DNA from: Glossina fuscipes
Lineage: Eukaryota; Arthropoda; Insecta; Diptera; Glossinidae
Direction: 5' to 3'
DNA: 64,000 bases
Assembly: GCF_014805625.2 (NCBI RefSeq)
Contig: NW_023998427.1
Span: 2,112,092-2,176,091 of the forward strand
Under the pieces are notes generated by a model, which ran no database searches, was not told the DNA's origin, and was given only the letters and a program-made list of their open reading frames with translations. Below are positions 24,701-39,700 of the stretch, one piece after another (position 1 is the first letter of the stretch; the number at the start of each line of letters is the position of its first letter). The translations under genes were made by a program, and so were the position numbers.

Positions 24701-27700
24701 TTGTCGCCATCACACAGCCAGTAAGGTTCCACACAGATGTTAGTCTTTTCACATTTTAAATGATTCGCCGGGCAAGTCGTGTTAGTTGGACAGCGTTTAT
24801 GCGTTTCGTCTGAAGTAGCATTGTCTTTACAATCATTAACTCCATTACATACTTGGGATATTGGAATGCAACGACCATTGGCGCAAGTGAATTCCCCATC
24901 TACACACGGAGGATAAGTGCATCCGATTTCATCTGAACCATCTTTGCAATCATTTTCATGGTCACATTTCCAGCTCTTGAATATACAGCGACCATTATTG
25001 CAACGGAATTCGTTAGGAGAGCAGGAGTGAAAGGCGCAATAATTGCGATCTTCATCAGAATTATCTCCGCAATCGTCATCGCCATCGCATGACCACATTC
25101 GAGAGATGCATTTGCCATTTTGGCAGTAAAATTTGCTACTTTCGCAAGTGTTGTTGCGAGGTGCACACATACGACCTTCATTAACTACTTTTGAGTTATC
25201 ATCACATTTACACTCGGCTTTACCATTTGGAGCTGGGTGGCAGCTCTGAGCACAACCACCGTTACTAATAAGGCAGGGATTAACGCTACATTTTTGCCGG
25301 TCAGCATTGTACACTCGTATATCCCGCGGAGAATCTTCCAAACGTTTAACCATCTCAACCATATTAGCTCCTGTATGTTTTTCAGCTCGATATACACCTC
25401 TTAACTGAAGGTCAGTCCAATAAATATAATCACGAAATACCGTGATAGCGAACGGATATATAGTTGCAGCCACCAATAGTTCACGATTTCGCCCATCTAA
25501 GTCAGCTCGTTCAATTTTTTCTCTCACAGCGTCAGTCCAATAAAGTTTCCTTTCATCATAATCTATTGCTAGGCCACTGGGCTGTGAAAGATCTTTATCT
25601 ACGATTGCACGTTTTAAAGACCCAGCCATGGTAGTACGGAATATCTTCCCTGATGTACCAAATCTTCCCCAATCGGTGAAGAAAAGCGTTCCATTGCAAG
25701 GATCTAAAACAATAGCTCGAGGCCTTTCAACTCGAGCAATCATTACTAATTCAGTGCCATCTAAGTTCATAGCATAAATGGAATTGTTGGAGCTGTCTGT
25801 CCAGTAAATTTTGTTTTGAGTCCAATCGTAGGCGATGCCTTCAGGATTAATGCCTTTATTTAAAACTATATTAACATCATTGAGGTTGGGGTTACTGGCT
25901 TTCGTATATGCAATCTTAGCCAATGGACGGATTTGAGTAAAAAAGATTTGATTGTCTTTATAATCGAAGTCAACACCCACTACGTTGGTTAAGTTGGTCA
26001 TTGGAGCGAAAGGTATATGTGTAGATCGGGGATCTAGATTAACGGCTCGTATCTCCGTGCGCGTAGCAAAAACTAAATACTCGTTAACTGACTCGCATTT
26101 ATTTCCGTCGCTTGCCAATTTGCCAGTGGCGCAGTCACATCGATAATTAAGGTGATCTGTTCCTGCTATATCCAGAGGGAAACTAAAACATAATTGGTCA
26201 CAGCCACCATTACCCAAACGCGCGCAAGGATTGCTTTCATCCTGAGGTTGATTATTGATACTATATATAGCTATGTCTCTTAGTTTAGGTAAGCTAGCGC
26301 GTACTTTAATAGGCAAAGAATCATTACCCGGTAGCTTAGAGGCTTTAAAAACTGTCATGAGGTTGCGATCCACCCAATAGACATCGTTCAAATGTACAGC
26401 GATGCCCATAGGATTGGGTAAATTCCGTCGAATTATTTGACGCTTGGCGCCAGTGTACGACATTTTTTGAATGACGTCCAACTTGGAATCAACCCAGAAT
26501 ACATCGTGCGTTAACATATCTATTGTAAGATCCCGAGGATTCGAAATTCCTGAACTTACTAGTGGGGTCCATTTGCTACCGTCCAATAATGCTTTACCAA
26601 TTCGTGGATACTGTCCGTAATCAATCCAGTATAATATCCTCTTAATAGGATTGACGGCCAATTCACGCGGAGCATCATTTGTAGTTCTTACCAAAACTTT
26701 ACGATTGGTACCATCAAGCCAACAGACTTCTACATAATTTTCATGTGGGTAGACATTTGTAAAGTATAAATTACCAGCCACCCAATCTATGGTTAAGCCG
26801 CGTATACCGTTGCTACCAATACCGTCCTTAATAATGTGTTGTATTTCAGTACCATTAGGCCGTGTTCGAAAGATGCCGTTCCAGTAGCCACGATTATATT
26901 CGGCCCAATAGATCCATTGATCGCGGAATAAAACATCTACATGTAGAATATGGTGGCCCATGCCAGTAATTGGGACCATAGCCTCGGAACTGTCAGTTAA
27001 GCTATAGCCGCGTGTAACATCTAACTGAGACACTACAGCAAACAATTTATATGAGACGCAATTGATATCATTTTCTTTACGGTAACCAATGCCACAAGCG
27101 CAAACACGTGACGCACTATCATCCGGTATACAGATATGTTCACAATTGCCGTTATTTGTTTGACAAGGGTGTTGCATAATCGGACGCTTTTTGTAAATAA
27201 TCATGTTTTTCAGATCAGGCTCATTGTCAATAATTTTCTTCGGGTTATCACCTCTTGGTAAATCTACTCGCACAATATTTTCGTATGAAGGATCCAAATA
27301 ATAAAGACGAGAATCTAATATTCCTAAACTTTTTGGCCTTGAAATGGCATTGCTTTCCCCAAGCAATTTACGATGATCGTCACCATGGTAATCCATTACA
27401 CAGATAGTAGGTGGATACTGAGTGCTATAATAGACTTGCTTCTTGTCAATGTCAACAGCAATGCTCTCAGGATGTTCAATATCTTCCTTAAGAATAATAG
27501 GGTTATTCCCATTCATATTAACCCTTCCAATTTTCACGGGAACGCCAGATCCTCCATCATCTAGCCAAAACAATTTACCGTCATTCGGGTCTAAAACTAT
27601 TTGTTTCGGCTTAGAAACTGACGTTTTGTTCCCATTGTTAGCTATAATAACTGTACGGTATTTAATTTTGCCATCTACACGTATCGCTTCGATGTTACTT

Positions 27701-30700
27701 GCAATGCGATTACCCGTGTAAAGATTTCGACCCAACCAGTCAAATGCTATTGTGTAAGGAGCTCCAACAATACCCGTACTAATTCCTAAGAATTGAGTTT
27801 TGTTGCCCCCACCAAATTTCGTTGTGTAAATTGTACAGTTCTCGTCGTCATCTTCACGACCTTGTATCCAATACAACATTTCACCTTTACGATCAAAATC
27901 TAAACCAGTGCTGCTTTCAATTCCAATAACTGGTGCTAAGGAGCCCGCTCTAGCATCTCCACCGTTCAATGGAAGGTCTACTATTTGTGATCCTCTTACA
28001 ATCATCAAGAAAGGATTTTCCTCCTCTACGCATTTTCCTTCGTTCAATAGTTTGTAACCAGGTTTGCATTTGCAAGAATAACCTTCACTGGTGCTCGGAC
28101 TAAGCAAACATAAATGTTGGCATTTAGTATTGGCGCAGGGATTCGGATACATAGGCTGTAAGGACGGATGATGAACATGAATAGACAGCGGCTGACTAAT
28201 AAGATGTGATACGACCGTTTGGTTATGGCCGCGGAATTTATTGGCTGACAACACGCGGTTTAGCTGTCTATCAGTCCAATATAATGTGTCTTCAAATAAA
28301 GATAAGGAATGAGGATGGAGGAGGTAATGACTACCTGCCAACACTTGTTGTCTTCCAGTTCCATTGTAATAACAGAAATCAATGAAGTCTAGCTTGGAAT
28401 CGGCAAAATAAACCCTCTTAGTAGCAATGTCCAAGGTTAACCCATTGGGCCAATAGATTTTTGTGTTGATAATAATATCTCGCATGGAGCCATCCATTCC
28501 TATACGTTCAATACGTGGATTTTCTCCCCAATCAGTCCAGAATATGAAACGTGCGTCCTGGCTAGGATCAATGCACATGCCTCGAGGCTGAGTGATATTT
28601 TCGCGAACTAAAACTAGGCGATTTGAACCGTTCTCCGAGGATACTTCAATGGTGTTGAGTTTACTATCCAGCCAATAGAGATTTTTAGCAATCCAGTCAT
28701 AGGCTAAACCTTCCACCAAGTCCAAGCCGGTAGTAATAATCTCTTGAGGGTCCATCCCACGATCTAGACGGGAAATTTTCTTCAATTTCATATCACTCCA
28801 GAAGATGGTGCCGGTGTGCATATTAGAAGCAGTAGCTACCACATTTTCAACGATTATAGGAACTCTTTCTAATCCTTGTTCTTTGAGGTCAGCTACAAGG
28901 ATAGAATGACGGTTTGAAATTATGAGAAAAGCGGCAGTATGATTAAGAGCTTTGCATCTATGTTTATCCGTCTCCAGGATGTAACCTTCCGTGCACGAGC
29001 AGAAATACGAGCCTTTAGTATTGGTACATAGTTGGGAGCATAAACCGGGAGGATCACATTCGTTGGTATCTACACAAGTATATTTGTCATCCCCGATTTC
29101 AGATCCCGGGGGACAAATGCAAGCGGCTCCTAATGGCGTTTTTTGACACCCATTTGAACACAATCCAGTTTGGTGTTCACACTCAGCTAAATCACATCCT
29201 TCACCTTCATCAGCACCGTTCGGACAATCTAAAACACCGTCGCAAACAGAGGTCATGTTGACGCATCTTTCGGTAATACCAGGACATTCCCACTGACCAT
29301 GTGGACATTTGAACGGTGGCGGAACACAAGCGTGTTGAGTACTTTCATCGCTGTTATCACCGCAGTCATCCTTGCCGTCGCATATATAAGCTTTGAACAC
29401 GCAGTTTGTATTGTTACACTTGAAAAAGTTTGTGGCGCAAGTAATTTGACCACAGTCCTCTTCATCAGAATGGTCTGAACAATCATTGGAACCATCGCAA
29501 TGCCAAGCAATGGGTATACAAAAACCAGACGACTTACAACGAAAATGTTTTTCAAAATTGCATTGATTTGGACCTACCGACGGACAGCCTAACTCATCAC
29601 TACCGTCATTACAGTCTGGTATACCATCACATTTGTATGACTCCTCTACACATTGCCGTAAATCTGCACATTTAAATTGATTTGCAAGACAGGTAATAGG
29701 TGGACAGTCCTTTTCATCTTGTTTATCGAAGCAATCATCATCGCCATCGCACACCCAACTTTGTGGTATGCAATGACCAGTTCTTGGGCAGGTAAATTGA
29801 AAATAGGCACAAGTTTTTTCTGCACAAAATTCTCCTTCATCTGAGCCATCTCCACAGTCATTTTCACTATCACACTTCCACATATTCGGTATGCAACGAC
29901 CATTAGCACAAGCGAACTGAGCTGTACCGCAGGTGACGTTGCCACAATCGAATTCATCGGAGTTATCACCGCAATCGTTTTCTTGGTCACAACGAAAATT
30001 CAAAGGAATGCACCGGCTCGATTTGCACTGGAACTCATTTGATCCACAAGTAGGTTCTGAAAGAAATTCACATTTGTTACAAATAGCTCCAAATTTGGAG
30101 TTTTGTGCATTACTTACTTGTGCAATTTTGTTCTTCATCGCTGTTATCTAAGCAATCGTCATCACCATCACAAACCCAGGATTTAGGTATACATCTTTGG
30201 TTGTTGCAAGTAAAGTCCCATGAGTTTGGACATGGCTGTACAGGTGGCTCCGCATTTTGGTCCACTACACAACTCGTTCTGTCATCAGCTAAGCGTTCTC
30301 CATACGGGCAAGAGCATTTAGCTTGTAACCGATTAGTTTCATTGTTTGGCACAGCGAAGCAAATTTTTTCACAACCACCGTTATTTAAATGGCACGGTTG
30401 AGACTCTTCAATAGTCTGCACTTCATGGCTATAGACCTTTACTCCGTATAAACGATTAGTTTGAGGCTCCTTAATCATTGTTTCTTCTTGTTCACCAGTA
30501 AGTTTGTGTAAGCGTATTATTGCATCCACTCGCCAATCGGTAATATACATCCAGTCGTTATGTATCACGATTGAAAAGGGGTGCTTCACAAGGCGCGAAT
30601 TAATGGTCTTAATATCCGTGCCATCTAACTTGGAATGCTGAACATGATCAAGTAGAGCATCACACCAGTAAACTCGATTTTCTTTGAAATCGATAGACAA

Positions 30701-33700
30701 TCCATTTGGCCAACCAAGGGTAACGTTTTTAAATATTAGCAAGTTTGTGCCGTCGGCATTAGCACGCGTTATATTAGCTGGTCTATCCCATTCCGAAAAA
30801 AATATATATCCCCGATTGGGATGTACGACAATTGCTCGTGGTCTTTTAAGATTTTTAAGCAGTGTCCGCCGATAAGTTACGTTTCGCGTCGACAGGACGT
30901 TTAAAGTGCCTTTGCGAGAATCAATATAATATAAATTTTTTGATGCCCAATCAACAGCTAAACCTTCAACTCCTTCATTTTGAGAGGCCAAAACTATTTC
31001 TCTCCCAGTGCCATTGCGGTGAACACGGTAGATCACGTCTTGTAAAACATCAGAATAGTAAATAAACTCGTCACGAGAATCAAAATCCAAGCCCACAAAG
31101 CGAGCCCGTCGTGAGACAACGGGCAAAATGGCGTCACTGAAACCTTCAATAACCGGTTCTAATACTTTTCCTTTAATAAAGCGTTGCTGAGAATACATAA
31201 GAAATTCACGAACGATTTTACAATTTTTTAAGTCCGTTTGTAATTGGTAACCGGTATGGCAGGCACATCGGTAGCCTAAATTGAAATTAGCTCCTTTAAC
31301 AGCTGTAACAATACACATATGATTACAACCGCCATTATTCGAGCCACACGGATTTGAAGCTTTGGGTTGGCTAAGGGCGTGTACTGCTACAATGCCCTTA
31401 GGTTCTCTTATATCTTTTGCTTTGTAGGTAACCTGAATTGAGTTTGGGCCGGCGTACTTATCTACTGACATAATGCCTTGTTTGGTGGCGTCAGTCCAAA
31501 AGATACGATTCTCGAAGAGTGCTAAACGTGATGGACTAGGTACTTGCTGTCCTCTCAAGACCATAACGCGGTGATTGCCTTCATAGTTTACGGTTTCAAT
31601 GTAGTCTAATAGCGAATCGCACCAAAAGACTCGTTGAGCTATAATGTCGACAGTGACCCCTGAAGCCTTATAGGCAGCCTCTGAAACAATAGAACGCGCA
31701 TGAGTGCCATCCATATGGGCTCTCAACACTTGGCCACCATCAGCTACAAACATTAACCCAACGGTAGGATCCAGTGCCAGGTCGGCAGGATTCGTTAAAT
31801 TTGAACCTAGTACCACTGCATGCCAATTACCGCTTAATTCAAACACATCGATTTTTTGACCGACAACGTCAGCTACATAAATCTTATCCCCCACCCAATC
31901 AACAGCTAAAGCTACCGGGGCCCATGTACCTGGCAACGTTAGATCTAGGGGTTGTACAGCATCGCTAAATATGCCTAATGGCAACGACTGAACTTTACGA
32001 GTTTTTATATCTGACCAATACAGAGTATTTCTTTGGTAATGATACGCTACCCCTGAAGCAGCGCTTGCGTTTGCCACAATCCTTGGATCTCCACCATGTG
32101 ACGACATGCGTACAATTGCTCGATCATGTGCAAAAATTAATTGCAAATTATTAGCATCGGGTGCAATGCATCTCGCATTATTGACCAGAGCATAACCATG
32201 AGCACAGGAACATGTGTACGAACCTTCGGTATTGGCACACAATTGATCACAATGTCCCCATTCTGCACATTCATCCAAGTCGATGCAAGTACGATTATCT
32301 GCTGCTAACGATTGTCCTGACTGGCAATAGCATACGCCGCCTGTTAAGGATGGTCCACATTTGTATTCGCAGCTCAAAGCAGGACATGATGCAGTAGCTA
32401 AATTATACAATATACATGCATCCACGCAAATACACAGTTGAAAAAATTTTCATTAACGGATGGGATATTAAATATACTTACAGCAAGCCGTCTCCTCGTC
32501 GCTACCATCATCACAATCTCGTTTTCCATCGCAGAGTTGAGTTTTGAATATACATTTCGGAGCACCGTTGGTACCTCCACGCGGGCAAAGAAATTTATTA
32601 TCAGGACATGCTATTGCGGTGCAATTAGCTTCGTCACTTTCATCGGCACAATCATGATAACCATCACAGTAGAAATTTGAAGGTATGCACAATGCATTTG
32701 TACAACGAAATTGTCCATGGTGGCAAGGCGGAAAATCTATAAGCATATCCAGGCAAATTATTACTAATAAATAAATTAGGAAAGCGATTTGAATATAAAA
32801 TTATTAATTCGCATGTATTAAATAAAACCTCTGTTATTTCATTTAGACAAAGGATCTTTCATAATAACATTAAAGAGGAGTATTGCAATACTTTTACAAA
32901 CATCTTATTGGGAAAGTACACTTGTTTATGAAAGTTTCATTACTGCGCAAATGAGAGATTTTGACCAAAAGCATGAATTGCGCTGATGCCAGGTGTTATT
33001 AGGGAACGGCTATTGGGCGCTCCTGCACGATTATTAAAGGTTTCGAAAGAAGAATCAGCTTCGCATATAGCAAAAAGAGGGCGAACGATATTCATATTTT
33101 TGGTAAGCGTGTACTATGAGTTAAGGAGTGCTAGAGAGATCCTTTACAAAAATTCTTATCTATTAAGATTAGAATGAAATGAAATCTTGAGGGAAACGAA
33201 ATAAGATCTATATATAGAAAACATACTTATATTTTTAAAACTATTTTTCGTAGAAGTTGCTCAGCTCCCTGGCATTTACGACTTTTAAAACAGGGTGCTT
33301 CTTGTAGTCGGTTATTCGTTTGTTGATATACCAGTGTAATTAATAGGTTATGTCAGGAAAAAATATAAATTTTTTGCCAAAAGTTCAAGTCGATACATAT
33401 AATGCAATTTTGCGAGCGGTTTAAAATGGCTACCTAGTTCCTATTCGAATTCCTCCTTCGATGCTAAATGCTTAGGAGACGGATATTTCTTGACGTTCTA
33501 AAATAGACAATAATCACTGGGATACAAATGCGAGCAATACGCTAGTTGCGAAAGGAGCTTCCTCGTTTTTCATTAAGATGTAAGATAATGCCTTTTTTTT
33601 GAAATAAAAACTTCTCTTATTCATTTTGTTATGAAATAAAGCTCAGCGATATATACATTTTATCGTACTATCCTTTTGGTGATGAAGATTTGAAACCATA

Positions 33701-36700
33701 TGTGCATCCAAAACGGCAATGTCAATAATCTTTCCCACTGGCGTTCTTGCCTGCTTTGATATGCTTTCACCCGCCAAAACATCCATTCTTTCGAATGCGT
33801 ACGCTGCTCCGGCAGGTGCTGGTGATCCCTGCTTTTCATTCTCCTAGTTACGTGAGGAGTCAGATGATGAATTGGCTTTACAAATTTTTCTTGAAATTGG
33901 GAACACGAATGACTTTTTCGTGGACAGTGAGAGAACGGGACGTACGTCTTGTATAAAAGTTGTTTATATCCAACTTTCCACGCAAAACATCAAAAAAGAC
34001 CTACTCAGGATATTTACACACATATTTAGTTCAGACACACTCAATTCTTTACAATCACCTCCGGTCTTATAACATTAATTGGCCGACCTAAATGATGTTT
34101 TTCACTTATTTGCACGAGAACAACTTTAAATTTGCCCTTTCGTTATTTAAATCTTTTATTTGAGAGAGTAAGTTTTCCCTAGCGTTCCTTTAACCTTTAC
34201 TTTCTTTTGATGTTTTGTATTTAAAAAAATTATATATAATCCAAATCTTTTCGTGGTAAGAAAAATAACCAAAATTGTAAGCTTTGCACCCCATCATCTA
34301 CTAACTTACCAAACGTCATTAAATCTGGCAAGTGGTCTGCTATCTATCTGCCATCTAAAAGATTTTTGTATTTGTGTGAAATACAATATCAGAATTTTCT
34401 TCTCTTATCAGAATTTTTTTATTTTCGGCTTTTTCGGTCATAATGTAGTATGCATTCATATAAATGTTGTGATCATTGTGATTACAATCTATTTAATGCA
34501 ATGAAATAAATTTTTAGGGTAAAATATAGTAAACAGGGAATTATATTTGAACGAATATTTTATATGCAATACTTTTATTTAAAAAACGTTAAAAAAAAAA
34601 CTAGGTTAGAAATTTGTAATCGGCTGTGGTTGGATCTTCTATACCCTATATTTGTTGTTGCAGATTATGAGTAATGAAAAAATTAGGCTTTTTCATTTGC
34701 TTTTAAAAATGGAGATGCTCTCACTTCGTGTCGTATTATGCACGAGTCGCTTGACCGATTTGGTCAATTTTCAATAGCAGTCTTTGCGTAATAACTTCAC
34801 ATATTTTGGCCGAATTCAAAGCCGATATGTTTATCACAGATGTTAGACAGGAAGACGCACAGATGGACGGACGGAGCGGACATGCTTAAATTGACTGAGA
34901 ATTTGCTTTTGATTAAGAATATTTATACTTTATAGGGTCCCTGAGGCCCTCCTTCTGCATGTTGCAAACTTTCTGATAAAATGAATACGCCTAGTCATTT
35001 TTCGCTTGTGGAGTTACAAAAATATTGTGACATTTGTTAATTCAACCGAAACTAATCGCGCTTTGAAAATGAGCCAAAACTCGGAAAAAGTTCGCCATAT
35101 TTCACAATGCAACCTCAACTTGTGAAAAAATCGTTGTTGTTTATCGTGAAGATGCTTTATCAAAATCAGCCGCACACAACTGATTTGCTGGTTTTCGGTT
35201 TGGAAAGTTCGATGTTAACAGCGCATCGCATCGCATCCATTGGTTAAGTCGACGAAATTTCCTTAAAATTTGATGAAGAGCAAAATTATCGACAAAATTG
35301 AATAGAAAAAAAAGCTGGACATTCGGCTACCACATAAATTAGCAATGAAAAAATATATTGGGGGGATCTCACCAGCGAATCGTTGCTGAAACCAAACGAT
35401 ATCGAGCTATGATAATAATGTACGAAAACGATAGCAAAGCTTGGATTGACGACAAGGAGTCTTTTCTTTTTGGTGGGATTGATCATAATCGTGTATCAGG
35501 ACCTATCCTGCCTGTTGTGACAATTGATTACATTCTTTACTTTCAGCTAATGCGATTAAAGCGCGCAATTGGGATAGAGCCTTTAGAAATGGATAATATG
35601 AAACCGGAGTTATCGTCTTCCATAACGACAATATCGCCTACCACACACGTTCTTAACGGATGGGTAAAAGTTGAAAGTGCTTATTTGGGAAGTTGTCTGC
35701 ATTCACCGTATAGCACCCCTATCTTGCCTTCTACAACTACCCTTTCTTACGCCCTCTGCAGTAATCTTTTAATGATTAATAGCTTGCTTTAAAGGACATA
35801 ATGATTATGGTATGTTAGAATTTTTGGTGAAAAAAGCTATGAAACTTCGTCTTTATCCATTGTTTTATCCAAGACGTCTCCTGCGCATTGTCGTTTCTAT
35901 TTCTGCACATGAATGTTTGATAAATGACAGGAGTTGATAAAAAAATGCTTGTGATTTTTAAATTTCATCGAAATTGGATATACATGGAACATTTTGGCAA
36001 AAACGTTGGTATGGTCAATGATTTTTAATTTGTGGGAAAATGGAATAAAAAAAGGTTCTCATGCTCTTGGCATACCATTCATGTTATGTCAATCAGTACT
36101 ATTGAGTGTATGTGTAGGAGTAAAATTATTTTTAACATTCTTTATTTTGACTTTGCCTTATCTTCTCTGCTCGCCAGATTTGACTTACGCCTTATATGTT
36201 CTTTCTATCGACGAAATGGAACGCAAGGACATTATGCTTACGGTAAAGAAGGGAAGTAAGATTTAAAAAAACCAAAGCATTCCTGAACACTTGCATTTGC
36301 CAACAACGCACTAATCATTAACTTTGACTACAAATACCTATATGCATATATATGATATATATATATATATATATATAAAAACTATTATGACACCTACACA
36401 ATTCAAGTTTTTCATCAACTTTCTTATTATATAAAAGGTATGAAAGAATACTTACTGCACCCTTGTTCGTCGGACTTATCACCGCAATCATCTTTGTGAT
36501 TGCACTTCAATGCAGCACTAATGCATTTTAAACCATTGGCACAACGAAATTGATCAAGGCGACATGATGTACCTTTGCAACCGTCTTCATCGCGACCGTT
36601 GCGACAATCCAAATACCCATCACATCGTCTCTCCTTTGGTACACATGGGCCGGATAAGCGACTTCCATCAGAGGGTGGCAGACCACCTGGCGCATTACAG

Positions 36701-39700
36701 AAAACATCAGTTGTTTGACATTTCCTATAAGCTGGTTGAAGGTATGGAATTCGAATAAAACAGTCAAATGCGTGCACATGAAAGTGTTATTGTTATATTC
36801 GACATTCCACCGTTTGCATGCATGATATAAATAAGAAAAAGTCAAAAGAGAAGCCAAAGAAATTTTCGCAAAAGTTATTCATTTAAAGGTGCCAGTAAAA
36901 TATTTTATTCCATTTTATTTCATTTTAACAATTGACACCAATATGCCGGCCGTTTAACAGAAGAAGAAGGTGAAGGCATCGATATCATATCGATATTGTA
37001 TTAGCCCGGTTTGTGTATTTGCGTTGAATAATAACCAACCATATAATGATGAGTGTCAATGATATGCACGTACAAGTTATAATTGAAGTTTACATGAAAA
37101 GAAAGATAAAATCAGAAAAAAAAAATTCTTTTTATAAGAAAAGTCATAAACTTCGTCAATTTATTTTTCTATCTTTTTTGTTAGTAATTAAAAATTTCAT
37201 TTTAATAGGAGTATAAGCGCTTTTAGCCACGTATATGTTGCATGTTTTTCTAATAAGATAGATTCATAAAAGCGCCCTTTATACGCATCTAAATTAAATG
37301 AGCGCATTACATAAACATAGACAAATATTTTTTGAAAAATGCAATTTATTTTAATAAAAGTTTGTACATAGAAGCAGATATTGTTTATATAATGCTATAA
37401 ACTGTTTTGTTATTTGCGGATTATTTGTTTATTAGAGAAATTGAATTGTTACACTTCATCTGGCATCAGAAGCTGAAGGCACAAATGAATCGGTTAATAC
37501 CTACATTTTTTCATATGCTTTTTTTTTTTTTTTTTTTTTTTTTGTTTTCTATCTCTTCCATTATTTAGTTTCTATTCAGTTTGTCTAACTGCATTGTTGA
37601 TATGCATCTATGTAAAGATCCATTGAACCATTACAGCAAAAAATTTCTTTTTGTTTGACTTTCATTTGCAGCACAGGAAGTAACTTTTTCTTTTCCCCGT
37701 ATTGTTTCGATCATATAATTGAGCGTTCAATTCAATGTCGTTTAATTTGTTTCATATGAGTGCAGTCACTTCAATTGTTTTCTGGGTTCACTTAAAAGTT
37801 ACTTTTCGTGCCCTGTATGTCGTTAATCAATTGCCTTTTGCTTTTCTTTTCTATATGTGAAAAGCAATTATTTTTATTTTAGAATCAACCCGATACATTA
37901 AGTTACGAGTTTTTTTTAACGTATAACAATATCGCGTTTCTAATACCATTAGTAATTGCTATGAATTCGGACTAACTCCTAATCTGAATATATTCAATTA
38001 TTTTACGCGTCATATTCACATTTAGTCATGCGCGTTGCGCTTAATTTGATGTTTTTACGTTTTCACGCTTTCTTTGAGGTTTTACGCTCATTTATAATAA
38101 CGCAAACAAGAGAGAATGTTTAAAACTATTTCGTACATTCCTCAAATGCAGATATATTATCTGCCTAAAGATGGGTCAATCCTAAAACGAATAAGGTAAA
38201 CACCGCGGCCTCATTGTTTAATTTTCTCTTAATAATAATAAAAGAGCTTGGGGAGTAGAACGCGAAAAGCGAAGTGTATTAGTTCCAAATTAAATATCTC
38301 GGACGTGACGATGCAGTGAATTAATTTTTCCGTTCCAATACCATTGATATAGGTATCAGAAAAAAGACTTGGAAATGTTTTTTTAAAAGTACCTTTGAAC
38401 GAGGTATCAAATGAAAGGAGTTCGAAGGTAGAACGCGGTAAAGAGGTTAAAAAAAAACTGATTTCGAGAACATTAAAATCTTAAGTGGACAAAGCGTTTA
38501 TGTGCTGGATATGCGAGATTCGATCCCCGCCGAATATAACTTTCTTACTTGTTACTCATCTTTTATGCTTCTCTGTTAAGACATTTATCACATTTTGATA
38601 TTGATTATTTTCAATAAGAGAACGTATTATGTCCCTCTGGATATGTGAGAATAATTTACATAATATGTATACTCGTTCCAATGGGGTGCATGCGAATTTT
38701 ACATTCGATCATTTTCCATACACTACTATACTGTTATTCATATAACGACTTTTCAAGGATCGAAAGAGTGATCCGATCCGAACCGTTTTCAGTAGCGTTG
38801 ATCTTTAGGGCGAAATACGTCGGCATATCAAATTTTATCAAAGTATAACAAGAAGTACGGCCAGTGGGATACCCATGAGAAAACAAATCGAACAGACGGA
38901 TAGACAAGTTTAGATCAGTATTATAAAAAGTGATTTATTTCAAGTCCCTGTAGGTGTGACTTATATACTAGCACAAGCTTCATGTCCCTTGATATCACAA
39001 GTGACGTAATGTATAAAAATAGAAAACGAATTTACGCATTGTACGAAAAAGTTTTAAAAAAGTTAAAAATTTGCTCAAATGCTTAGACGTCATTCAAATA
39101 TAAATTTCGGCTTTCATTCGTTTTGAAGCTAATTACCGACACGGACACTTCAAGTCTTGAGCTCGCTAATCTTCTTAGTGTGACTTTATCGAATCCTATT
39201 ATCGGAAAATTTACAGCGTGATCGTTAGCCTTGCCGCTTGTTGTCTGTAAATCTTGCAACGTGTCCTTCTTCTCCATTCACTCCAAATAGAAACGATGAT
39301 GGCAATTTTATCGCGGAGTCTCCAAGTTTACCTTAAACTGTAACCAATAGCAAAGTGTTTGACAGGAGCAAAACGTTCGACTGGATTTTAAGCTCTAGTT
39401 GATCTATTGAAAGCCTCAGTTGTCCTCAGTTAATGTACTACTATTGTTAAGATTGTTTACATCAATTTTTTACAAGTTCATTTCGATCGATGCATTGTCT
39501 GCCCATCTCTCCTTCTTATGTCTATCCGTGTGATATTTTGTTCAAACCATAGGTAGCAGTTTTTGATATAATTTGACAGCATTTGATACAGCGGCATGCG
39601 TCCACCCAAATGCGAACTGTATTAAAAAAGTTTGCGATTGGAAAATTTGCTTCATCCCCCTTGTTTCTCCATATAAAGCCTTATTTTAAAAAGTCGTTAA

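Larger units (their letters stand above)
32737..36455 (-). other. mgl intron (3.7 kb) with transposon debris
   Basis: The intron holds a mini-me-like repeat (about 34,740-34,990), a broken mariner copy (35,040-35,990) and a TA run at 36,349-36,376. A plus-strand ORF at 32,986-33,177 recalls a Tc1-type helix-turn-helix but is not convincing. Confidence 0.75.

Noticed and set aside
32986..33177. Plus-strand ORF with HIAKRGRT, resembling a Tc1-type helix-turn-helix
   Set aside because: Only a short, partial resemblance, with no downstream transposase segments found.
33747..34072. Overlapping plus-strand ORFs in an mgl intron ([12 protein letters not shown] and others)
   Set aside because: No recognised family and no splice or promoter support; treated as chance or decayed repeat.
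36456..36725. Using the TATAG acceptor at 36,725-36,726 for the mgl exon
   Set aside because: It would shift the frame relative to the upstream exon; the CCAG acceptor at 36,732-36,733 keeps it.
38515..38545. B-box-like GAGATTCGATCCCCGCC as a tRNA gene
   Set aside because: No cloverleaf forms, and the sequence continues as the end of the dispersed repeat (CCGAATATAACTTTCTTACT).
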